From positions 1-64,000 of the forward strand of contig JAEUPZ010000031.1 of NCBI GenBank assembly GCA_016789885.1: DNA of 64,000 bases. Reading direction: 5' to 3'. The DNA comes from Chromatiales bacterium. Lineage in GTDB: Bacteria; Pseudomonadota; Gammaproteobacteria; Steroidobacterales; GCA-2729495. Made by a program: the position numbers and the translations under genes. The stretch's first letter is position 1. Each line of letters begins with the position of its first letter. Below, in pieces: positions 57,788 through 64,000 of the stretch. Below the pieces are notes generated by a model. The model was not told where the DNA came from, did no database searches, and saw nothing but the letters and a program-made list of their open reading frames with translations.

Positions 57788-59883
57788 CCGGCGACCTGGG
57801 CGCCGGCCTCGTCGCCGGCGGCCAGCACCACGCCGTGGGTCTGGGTGAAGTTGCCCTGCACGAAGGCGACGCCCAGCTGCCAGAGCATCGCCATGGTGCT
57901 GGCGTTCTCGACCCTCTCGGCGATGGTCTTCACGCCCAGCGCCGCCGCCCGCGACGCGATGTCGCCGACCCGGCGCTGCAGCTCCTTGTCGCGCGCCAGC
58001 CCCTGCATGAGGCTGCCGTCGACTTTCACGAACTGCATCGGGATGTGGTCGAGCAACTGCACCGAGTCGCGGCCGGTGCCGAGGTGGTCCACGGCGAACA
58101 GGAAGCCCGCCGACTGAAGCAGGGCTGCGAGCGCCTTCACCTGCTTCAGCTGCTGCAGCGCCAGTTCCTCGCTGACCTGGAAGCAGACCTGGCCGGCCCG
58201 CAGTTTCGTGCTCACGGCGCGGGCGCGTAGCCAGTCCGGCAGCGTTTCGTCGAGGACCGAGTCCCGCGACAGCCGCACGAACACGAGCCCCGGCTGGCGT
58301 GCCGCGCAGAAGGCGAAGGAGGCGCCGATGACCCAGCGGTCGATGTTCTTCATCAGGTGGGCGCGCTCGGCCGGGGGCATGAACTCCGACGGCCTGACGA
58401 TCTCGCCCTGCTCGTCGATCAGCCGGACGCGGGTGTCGACGACCCCCTGCACCTCTTCCTGCAGGCCCACGACGGGCTGGTGCACGAGGCGCAGGCGGTT
58501 CTGCATGAGTGCGCTGCGGATCCGCGCCACCCAGAAGCCGTCGGTCTGGCGCAGGCGTTCGGTGACGCTGGTGCTGTCCGAGACGATGACGCGGTTGCCG
58601 CCCTGGTCGCGGCCCGCCGTGCAGGCCTGGGCGGCGTCGTCGATGAGTTCCACGGCCGAGTGGCCGCGGGCCTCGCTGATGCCGATCGTGCAGGTCAGCG
58701 ACGTCGACCGCGCCTCGAGCTCGAACACGCGCTCGGCAACGGCCCGGCGCACCTGTTCGGCCCAGGCGCGCACGTCCTGGAGCGTGCCCCGCTCGAGCAG
58801 CACCGTGAAGAGCGTACCGCCGAAGCGCCCGCAGACGTCGCCGGGATGCGCCAGCTCGCGGATCACCGTTGCGATGCGGGCGAGCAGGTCCTCGGTGCCG
58901 AGCATGCCGACGTCGCCCTGCACCTTCGAGAAGTGGTCCGGCCGGATGAAGGCGAGCGCCTGCAGTCCCTCGGCAGGGGGCCTGGCCAGGGCCGCCACGA
59001 GGCTGTCGAAGAAGGGCTGCCGATACAGGAAGCCCGTCGCCGGGTCGGTGGCCACCGCCGACATCAGCGCCTCGGCCGGCGGCGCCGCCGGCTCCTCGGC
59101 CGCCGCCACGGTGATGCGGACCGCGGGCTCGCCGTCGCTGGTGGTGGGCCGCAGCACGAGCTGCAGCGGCAGCTCCGCCTCGTTGCTGCGGTAGGCGACC
59201 ACCGGCAGTGTGTCGGACTCCTGCCACCGGCCGCGCAGGCACGCGACGAGTGCGCCCTTCAGGGCGGCCTGGTCTGCTTCGCGGAAGAGGTCCATGAAGG
59301 GCTGGCCCACGAGCATCTCGGCGTCGTCCCAGCCGAGCAGCGTCGCCCAGGCGGGGTTGGCCACCGTGACGATGCCCTCCTGCACCTCGACGATGGCCTC
59401 GGAGGCGGCACTCATCAGGCTGCGGAGTTCCTGCTTGTACTGGTGGGCCGAGTGCAGCACCCCGTCCAGCGCCCGCTGCAGCCGGTAGGCCTCGAGCTCG
59501 CGGGCGATCACGGCCTGCAGGCGGTTGCGGTGGGTCAGGGAGACCACGTCCCGGGCGCCGGCTTCCATGGCGGCGGCAATGGCCGGCTCGTCGACGCGGC
59601 TCGACACCAGCAGCAGCGGTGGCTGGGGCTTGCGGCCCGCGAGGGTCGTGGCGACCAGGTCCAGGGGCAGGTCGCTGTCGGCGGCGAACAGCAGGACGAG
59701 CTCCGGCGCGCGCTCGGCGAGCAGCGCCTCGAAGGCGTCGTGCTCGTTGACCCGCGCGCAATGCACGGGGTGCCCGACGTCGCGCAACGCCGAGTTGATC
59801 GCCGTGGCGTGCTCGTCGCTGCGGCTCAAGACGGCCAGCGGAATACCGACGGAGTTGCCCAACCCCACACCTGACGGATGCAT
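57784..59883 (-). CDS. FimX-like degenerate GGDEF-EAL protein (REC-PAS-GGDEF-EAL)
   Basis: A 699-residue protein, close to the 691 of P. aeruginosa FimX. Order: receiver-like (about 14-140), PAS (about 155-270), GGDEF (about 285-455) and EAL (about 460-690). Seen: GGTLF replaces GGDEF, and the EAL triad is absent (VVDTRVRLID in place of EALLR), so neither cyclase nor phosphodiesterase activity is expected. Known: FimX is a c-di-GMP receptor that controls type IV pili. Inference: a c-di-GMP effector paired with FimV. Confidence 0.87.
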   Translation of the reverse strand: MHPSGVGLGNSVGIPLAVLSRSDEHATAINSALRDVGHPVHCARVNEHDAFEALLAERAPELVLLFAADSDLPLDLVATTLAGRKPQPPLLLVSSRVDEPAIAAAMEAGARDVVSLTHRNRLQAVIARELEAYRLQRALDGVLHSAHQYKQELRSLMSAASEAIVEVQEGIVTVANPAWATLLGWDDAEMLVGQPFMDLFREADQAALKGALVACLRGRWQESDTLPVVAYRSNEAELPLQLVLRPTTSDGEPAVRITVAAAEEPAAPPAEALMSAVATDPATGFLYRQPFFDSLVAALARPPAEGLQALAFIRPDHFSKVQGDVGMLGTEDLLARIATVIRELAHPGDVCGRFGGTLFTVLLERGTLQDVRAWAEQVRRAVAERVFELEARSTSLTCTIGISEARGHSAVELIDDAAQACTAGRDQGGNRVIVSDSTSVTERLRQTDGFWVARIRSALMQNRLRLVHQPVVGLQEEVQGVVDTRVRLIDEQGEIVRPSEFMPPAERAHLMKNIDRWVIGASFAFCAARQPGLVFVRLSRDSVLDETLPDWLRARAVSTKLRAGQVCFQVSEELALQQLKQVKALAALLQSAGFLFAVDHLGTGRDSVQLLDHIPMQFVKVDGSLMQGLARDKELQRRVGDIASRAAALGVKTIAERVENASTMAMLWQLGVAFVQGNFTQTHGVVLAAGDEAGAQVAG

Positions 59884-59921
59884 TCGCCCGGGGCAGGATT
59901 GTGACCACCGGCCACTGGTGA

Positions 59922-59965
59922 TTATGTGACCGGTCTCCGGTTATGTGCAGCCCTGCCGATTATGT
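59922..59965 (-). repeat. Three phased TTATGT repeats upstream of the FimX-like gene
   Basis: TTATGT begins at 59922, 59941 and 59960, exactly 19 bases apart (ACATAA on the minus strand). The third includes the epmB stop codon. They lie 39 to 82 bases ahead of the FimX-like ATG and could be direct-repeat sites of a regulator. Confidence 0.4.
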
Positions 59966-60991
59966 CGTGGCGCGCGCCGTGAGCGGCGTTTTCGCGCTGG
60001 CGCCAGGGACCTCGCGCACGAGCCGCGGCACGAGGTAGCCCGGCAGCCGCGCGCGTTGCGCGGCGTCGAGGCGCAGTGCCGTGTCGTCGTCCACGGCGAA
60101 GTGCGCGGCGCCGCGCACCGGGTCGAGCTGGTGCAGGTAGTAGGGCAGCACGCCGGCTTCGTACAGCGATCCGGCGAGCTCCACCAGCACCCCGGCGTCG
60201 TCGTTGACGCCCCGTAGCAGCACGGCCTGGTTCAGCAGCGTGGCGCCGGTGGCGCGCAGCCGCGCGCAGGCGGCCCGCACCGGCGCGTCGATCTCCTGCG
60301 GGTGGTTGCAGTGGAGCACGACCGCGACGGGGCGTGGCGCCGAGCGGAGTACGGCGGCAAGGCCCTCGTCGACGCGCTCGGGCAGCACGACGGGCACCCG
60401 CGTGTGGAGGCGCAGGCGCCGCACGTGGCCGATGCCACCGAGTCGCGCGAACACGTCCGAAAGCCATGCATCCGGGCGCAGCAGCGGGTCGCCACCCGAC
60501 AGGATCACTTCGCTCACCGCAGGGTCGGCGGCCACGAGCGCCAGCGACTCCCGCAGCCGGTCCGGGCCTTGCGCATGGTCGCCGTAGGGGAACTCCCGGC
60601 GGAAGCAGTAGCGGCAGTTGATGGCGCAGGCGCCGGTGGCGATCAGCAGGGCCCGGCCCGCGTACTTGCGCAGCACGCCCGGGGCGGCCAGGGCCGCGAG
60701 GTCGCCCACGGGGTCGGCGACGAAGCCCGGCATCGCCACCGTCTCGTCGGCGGCCGGCAGCACCTGCCGCAGCAGCGGGTCCGTCGGGTCGCCCCGGCGC
60801 ATGCGGGCCACGAACCCGCGCGGCACCCGCAGCGGAAAGTCCCGGGCCGCGTCGGCCGACAGCCCGCAGGCCTCCGGCGCGAGCCCGAGATCGGCCAGCA
60901 GCTCGGCGGGCCGGGCATAGGCCCGGGCCAGCTCGCGCTGCCAGGCGGGTGCCGCCGGGGCGGCTGGGGGGAGGGCTTCAGGGGCGTTCAT
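59960..60991 (-). CDS. epmB: EF-P lysine-34 2,3-aminomutase EpmB
   Basis: A 343-residue radical-SAM enzyme that makes (R)-beta-lysine for EF-P. Seen: CAINCRYCF (Cys 122, 126, 129), ILSGGDPLLRPD and LHTRVPVVLPERV, the lysine-aminomutase family blocks with the PLP region. Divergent from efp (79 bases between starts), with EpmA on the far side. Confidence 0.95.
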   Translation of the reverse strand: MNAPEALPPAAPAAPAWQRELARAYARPAELLADLGLAPEACGLSADAARDFPLRVPRGFVARMRRGDPTDPLLRQVLPAADETVAMPGFVADPVGDLAALAAPGVLRKYAGRALLIATGACAINCRYCFRREFPYGDHAQGPDRLRESLALVAADPAVSEVILSGGDPLLRPDAWLSDVFARLGGIGHVRRLRLHTRVPVVLPERVDEGLAAVLRSAPRPVAVVLHCNHPQEIDAPVRAACARLRATGATLLNQAVLLRGVNDDAGVLVELAGSLYEAGVLPYYLHQLDPVRGAAHFAVDDDTALRLDAAQRARLPGYLVPRLVREVPGASAKTPLTARATT

Positions 60992-61037
60992 GGGGACCGG
61001 GCGAACGCCGGGCTGCCCGGCGCGCTGCGCTTGCGGC

Positions 61038-61043
61038 TAGAAT
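61038..61043 (+). promoter_or_regulatory. -10 box of efp
   Basis: TAGAAT 27 bases ahead of the efp ATG. -35 is not clear. The short efp/epmB gap must hold both divergent promoters. Confidence 0.4.
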
Positions 61044-61070
61044 ACGCGGCCTTCTGCGGGGACGCGACCA

Positions 61071-61637
61071 ATGGCCAGTTACTCCACGAGCGAATTCAAG
61101 TCCGGACTCAAGATCCTCCTCGACGGCGATCCCTTCGTCATCGTCGAGAACGAGATGGTCAAGCCCGGCAAGGGCCAGGCCTTCAACCGGGTCCGCGTGC
61201 GCAACCTCAAGACCGGGCGCACCGTCGAGAAGACCTTCAAGTCCGGCGACTCGGTCGAGGCCGCCGACGTCGTCGACCGTCCCATGCAGTACCTCTACGC
61301 CGACGGCGACCTGTGCTACTTCATGGAGCCCGAGACCTTCGAGCAGCTGCCGGCCTCGGCGGCGGCCGTCGGTGACGCCCGCGAGTGGCTCAAGGAGCAG
61401 GACACCTGCACCGTGACGCTGTGGAACGGCGTGCCGCTGACCGTCGAGCCGCCGAACTTCGTCGAGCTCAAGATCGTCGAGACCGACCCCGGCGTGCGCG
61501 GTGACACGGCCACGGGCGGCCTGAAGCCCGCCAAGCTCGAGACCGGTGCCGTCGTGAAGGTGCCGCTCTTCATCAACGAGGGCGAGGTCATCAAGGTCGA
61601 CACGCGCACTTCCACGTACGTGTCGCGGGTCAAGTAA
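61071..61637 (+). CDS. efp: Elongation factor P
   Basis: A 188-residue protein that relieves ribosome stalling at polyproline. Seen: [20 protein letters not shown], with Lys34 in the conserved PGKG loop, so it can be beta-lysylated by EpmA and EpmB encoded either side. Convergent with epmA, 4 bases between stops. Confidence 0.97.
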   Translation: MASYSTSEFKSGLKILLDGDPFVIVENEMVKPGKGQAFNRVRVRNLKTGRTVEKTFKSGDSVEAADVVDRPMQYLYADGDLCYFMEPETFEQLPASAAAVGDAREWLKEQDTCTVTLWNGVPLTVEPPNFVELKIVETDPGVRGDTATGGLKPAKLETGAVVKVPLFINEGEVIKVDTRTSTYVSRVK

Positions 61638-61641
61638 CGCG

Positions 61642-62643
61642 TCAGCTGCCGGGCCCGAAGCCCAGCACGGCGTCGATGCGGTCGACGCCGAGCACCCGCA
61701 TCACGACCCGGTCGAAGCCCACGGCGACGCCGGCGCAGTCCGGCAGGCCGGCCGCCAGGGCCGCGAGCAGCGCCCGGTCGGGCTCGACGTCCGGCAGGCC
61801 GGCCGCGCGCCGCCGGGCGCGGTCGGCGGCGAATCGTCCGGCCTGCTCCGCGGCGTCGGCCAGCTCGTGGTAGCCGTTCGCGAGTTCCAGTCCGTCCCAG
61901 AACACCTCGAACCGCTCCGCCACCCGCGGATCCGCCGGGTTGCGCCGGGCCATCATGGCCTGGTCGGCGGGGTAGTCGGTGACCACGCAGAGCCCGCTGC
62001 CGGCCAGCGCCGGCGTGACGGCGTGGGTCAGCAGCAGGTCCAGCCAGCCATCGCGGTCGTCGCCCAGGGCCGCCCGCAGCCGGTCGTCCACGACCCCGCC
62101 GGGTAGCCGGGCCGCGGCGGCCCGCGCGGACTCGAGCGGTGCCGTCAGCGGGTCGATGCCGGTGGTTTCGATGAACACGGCCGCATAGCTCGCCTGGCGG
62201 ACTGCCGGAGCCGCGCGGCCGGCTGCGGCGCACAGGCAGGCGACGAGCGCGACGACCTCGTCGGCGAGGGTCTGCTGCGTGAAGCCGTGCCGGTACCACT
62301 CCAGCAGCGTGAACTCCGGCGCGTGCCAGCGGCCGCGCTCACCGTCACGCCAGACCTTGCCGAGCTGGTAGATGTCCGGCGCGCCGGCGGCGAGCAGGCG
62401 CTTCATGTGGTACTCGGGCGACGTGTGCAGCCACAGGCGGCTGGCCGGCGGCCCGGCCAGGGTCGCGGCGACGTTGGCGAGGTGCGGGTCGGTCACGCCA
62501 TGGGCCACCAGCGCCGGCGTCTCGACCTCGAGCACGCCGCGGGCGGCGAAGAAGGCGCGGGTGGCCGCCAGCAGCCGGGCCCTGAGCTCCAGGGTCGCCA
62601 GGCTCGCCGTGGGCCGCCAGGCCTGGTCGCCCGCCGTGTTCAC
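61642..62643 (-). CDS. epmA: EF-P--(R)-beta-lysine ligase EpmA
   Basis: A 333-residue class II lysyl-tRNA synthetase paralogue without the anticodon-binding domain. Seen: RAFFAARGVLEVETPALVAH, LWLHTSPEYHMKRLLAAGAP, YQLGKVWRDGERGRWHAPEF and AVGFDRVVMRVLGVDRID. GTG start at 62643 overlaps the psd stop (GTGA), which decides the start. Confidence 0.94.
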   Translation of the reverse strand: MNTAGDQAWRPTASLATLELRARLLAATRAFFAARGVLEVETPALVAHGVTDPHLANVAATLAGPPASRLWLHTSPEYHMKRLLAAGAPDIYQLGKVWRDGERGRWHAPEFTLLEWYRHGFTQQTLADEVVALVACLCAAAGRAAPAVRQASYAAVFIETTGIDPLTAPLESARAAAARLPGGVVDDRLRAALGDDRDGWLDLLLTHAVTPALAGSGLCVVTDYPADQAMMARRNPADPRVAERFEVFWDGLELANGYHELADAAEQAGRFAADRARRRAAGLPDVEPDRALLAALAAGLPDCAGVAVGFDRVVMRVLGVDRIDAVLGFGPGS

Positions 62644-63521
62644 GCGGGCGGGGGAGGGGCGAGGGTGCCGAGGCGCTCGCCGACGCGCACCGTCTCGCCC
62701 GGGGCGAGCCCGCTCCGCCACTGGAGCAGGCCGCGGCCGCCGAGCACGATGACCGTCGAGCCCAGGTTGAACTGGCCCAGCCAGTCGCCGGTGGCGAGGC
62801 TCACCGGCCGGCCCCCGGCCTGCGGCTCCATCCGCCGGATCGAGCCGTCGCCATTGCCCCGCACGGTGCCGGCGAAGGCCAGACCGATGCTCGCGACATT
62901 GAGCGCCCCGACCAGCACCACCGCGAAGGGCCCGGCGGCATGCTCGCAGCGCACGACGACGCGCTCGTTGGCGGCGAAGAGCCCGGGCACCGCCCCCACC
63001 GTGCGCGGATTCACGGCGAGGCGACGGCCCGGCACGTGCACGACGCCGGTCACGGTGCCGCCGAGGGGCATGTGCACGCGGTGATAGTCCCAGGGCGCCA
63101 GATAGATCGTCGCGAAGCTGCCGCCGTCGAAGCGGCCCGCGTCGTCGGGCGTGGTGGCCAGCAGCGTGGCCGCGCTGTAGCGGAAGCCCTTCGCCTGGAT
63201 CAGGTGGCCGCCGGTCACGGTGCCCGCCTGCTCGATGCGGCCGTCGGCCGGGCTGACGACGGCCCCGGGCGCCGGGTCCACCGGTCGCGCCCCGGGCCGC
63301 AGCTCGCGCACGAAGAAGTCGTTCAGCGTCGGGTAGCCCGATGGCACCGGCCGGGCGGCCTCGGCCACGTCGATGCCGTAGGTGCGGACGAAGGTGCGGA
63401 TCTGCCAGTCCTTGAACCACGGTGCGCGCACGGCGGCGAGCCGCTCGACCCCGAGTCCCAGCAGCTGCGCGGGCAGCAGGCGCTGGAACAGCACGAAGAG
63501 CCGGTCGGCGGGGGTTGGCAT
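62640..63521 (-). CDS. psd: Phosphatidylserine decarboxylase proenzyme
   Basis: A 293-residue membrane enzyme making phosphatidylethanolamine. Seen: the self-cleaving LGST motif (FNLGSTVI) that forms the pyruvoyl group, with SPADGRI and the YHRVHMP catalytic His region. Overlaps epmA; its transcript would be almost leaderless. Confidence 0.95.
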   Translation of the reverse strand: MPTPADRLFVLFQRLLPAQLLGLGVERLAAVRAPWFKDWQIRTFVRTYGIDVAEAARPVPSGYPTLNDFFVRELRPGARPVDPAPGAVVSPADGRIEQAGTVTGGHLIQAKGFRYSAATLLATTPDDAGRFDGGSFATIYLAPWDYHRVHMPLGGTVTGVVHVPGRRLAVNPRTVGAVPGLFAANERVVVRCEHAAGPFAVVLVGALNVASIGLAFAGTVRGNGDGSIRRMEPQAGGRPVSLATGDWLGQFNLGSTVIVLGGRGLLQWRSGLAPGETVRVGERLGTLAPPPPA

Positions 63522-63525
63522 GCCT

Positions 63526-63532
63526 TATTCTA
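63526..63532. promoter_or_regulatory. Shared divergent -10 of psd and prmB
   Basis: In the 17-base gap the same seven bases read TAGAAT on the minus strand (psd) and TATTCT on the plus strand (prmB). The box ends about 5-8 bases from each start codon, so both messages could be leaderless. Confidence 0.35.
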
Positions 63533-63538
63533 GCGGCC

Positions 63539-64000
63539 ATGGCACTGGCAGCAGACACCGCGCCCACCGTCGGCGCCCTCATCGACGCGCTCGCGGCCGA
63601 GCTCGAGGCCGCGCGCGTCTATTTCGGCCACGGCACGGCCACGGGCCGCGACGAGGCGGCAGCGCTCATCTACCACGTGATCGGCCTCGACCACGAGGAT
63701 CCCGGCGCCTACGACCGGCGGGTCGATGCCGGCAGCCTCGCGCAGATCCGGATGCTGCTGAAGGATCGCGTCGAGACGCGCAGGCCGCTGCCCTACGTGC
63801 TCGGGGAGGCCTGGTTCGCCGGGCTGCCGTTCTACGTCGACGAGCGCGTGCTGATCCCGCGCTCGCCCTTCGCGGAGCTGCTCACCGGCGCCCTCTATAC
63901 CTGGATCGAGCCCGACGCCGTGCGCCGCGTGCTCGAGATCGGCACCGGCTGCGGCTGCATCGCGGTCGCCGCGGCCCGGGCGTTTCCCGACGCCGTCGTG
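63539..64000 (+). CDS. prmB: Ribosomal protein L3 glutamine methyltransferase, 3' partial
   Basis: Only the first 154 residues are in the window. Seen: PLPYVLGEAWFAGLPFYVDERVLIPRSPFAELL (split here: PYVLGEAWFAG, VDERVLIPRSPFAELL) and motif I VLEIGTGCGCIAVAAA. The SPFAEL signature points to PrmB rather than PrmC. N5-methylates a Gln of L3. ATG at 63539, divergent from psd. Confidence 0.9.
   Translation, partial: MALAADTAPTVGALIDALAAELEAARVYFGHGTATGRDEAAALIYHVIGLDHEDPGAYDRRVDAGSLAQIRMLLKDRVETRRPLPYVLGEAWFAGLPFYVDERVLIPRSPFAELLTGALYTWIEPDAVRRVLEIGTGCGCIAVAAARAFPDAVV

Noticed and set aside
57788..59908. Upstream extension of the FimV-like protein to 1269 residues
   Set aside because: It would overlap the whole FimX-like gene; the signal peptide starts at 57787 with an ATGA overlap.

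Overview
The window reads as a chromosomal segment of a GC-rich (roughly 70% G+C by eye) gammaproteobacterium, probably a free-living aerobe. The reasons are a single-chain PurL of about 1295 residues, the EpmA/EpmB/EF-P lysylation set, adjacent parE-parC, a FimX/FimV-type pair, the order glyA-nrdR-ribD-ribE-ribBA-ribH-nusB-thiL-pgpA, FeoAB with a Fur box, and PEP-CTERM proteins. I cannot name a genus from the sequence alone. Genes are dense, many overlap by ATGA or GTGA, and most long antisense open frames are GC-driven shadows.

Layout. 1-2820: a SIR2-domain protein (5' end outside the window) followed by a HerA/DUF87 ATPase, matching the SIR2-HerA (Nezha) anti-phage module, in visibly less GC-rich DNA. 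3041-9476: a PEP-CTERM-like protein, FtsH, a decayed methyltransferase gene, TadA, an exported split-barrel protein carrying a CXXCH motif, and MltF. 9724-14045 is an accessory patch around tRNA-Ser(CGA): a HTH/nucleotidyltransferase toxin-antitoxin-like pair with a palindromic operator, a frameshifted mazEF relic, and a PEP-CTERM gene with a sigma-54 promoter and a strong terminator, then a small protein and an FKBP lipoprotein. 14183-21050: ThpR, a Cys-cluster protein and a Mrp-type cation/proton antiporter operon with a fused MrpAB. 21281-21433: a 153-bp intergenic element with terminal inverted repeats. 21433-24103: feoA-feoB-P12 with a Fur box. 24168-34858: an orphan TagH, DUF1820, PurL, EttA, an acid phosphatase, a membrane protein, a thioesterase and an SDR.

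34905-40206: a TVP38-like membrane protein, then a sulfur operon (TauE exporter, ETHE1-type persulfide dioxygenase, two YeeE half-transporters), a phosphotransferase/P-loop kinase fusion, a SnoaL-like protein and a two-EF-hand protein. 40347-47474: the glyA to pgpA housekeeping run, including riboflavin synthesis. 47522-48820: a Ser/Thr kinase fused to a cyclic-nucleotide-binding domain. 48913-51758: xseB, then a rubrerythrin / CCG-type Fe-S protein / DUF3501 operon behind a promoter with a perfect palindromic operator. 51931-56084: parE-parC. 56099-59883: a degenerate GGDEF-EAL (FimX-like) protein and a FimV-like LysM protein in one overlapping pair. 59960-64000: epmB, efp, epmA, psd and the start of prmB.

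The most interesting items are the SIR2-HerA module, the tRNA-adjacent TA patch with its relic, the exported heme-motif split-barrel protein, the rubrerythrin operon with its Irr-like palindrome, the FimX-FimV pair, the kinase-cNMP fusion and the 153-bp hairpin element. All functional statements are from reading motifs; no searches were run.
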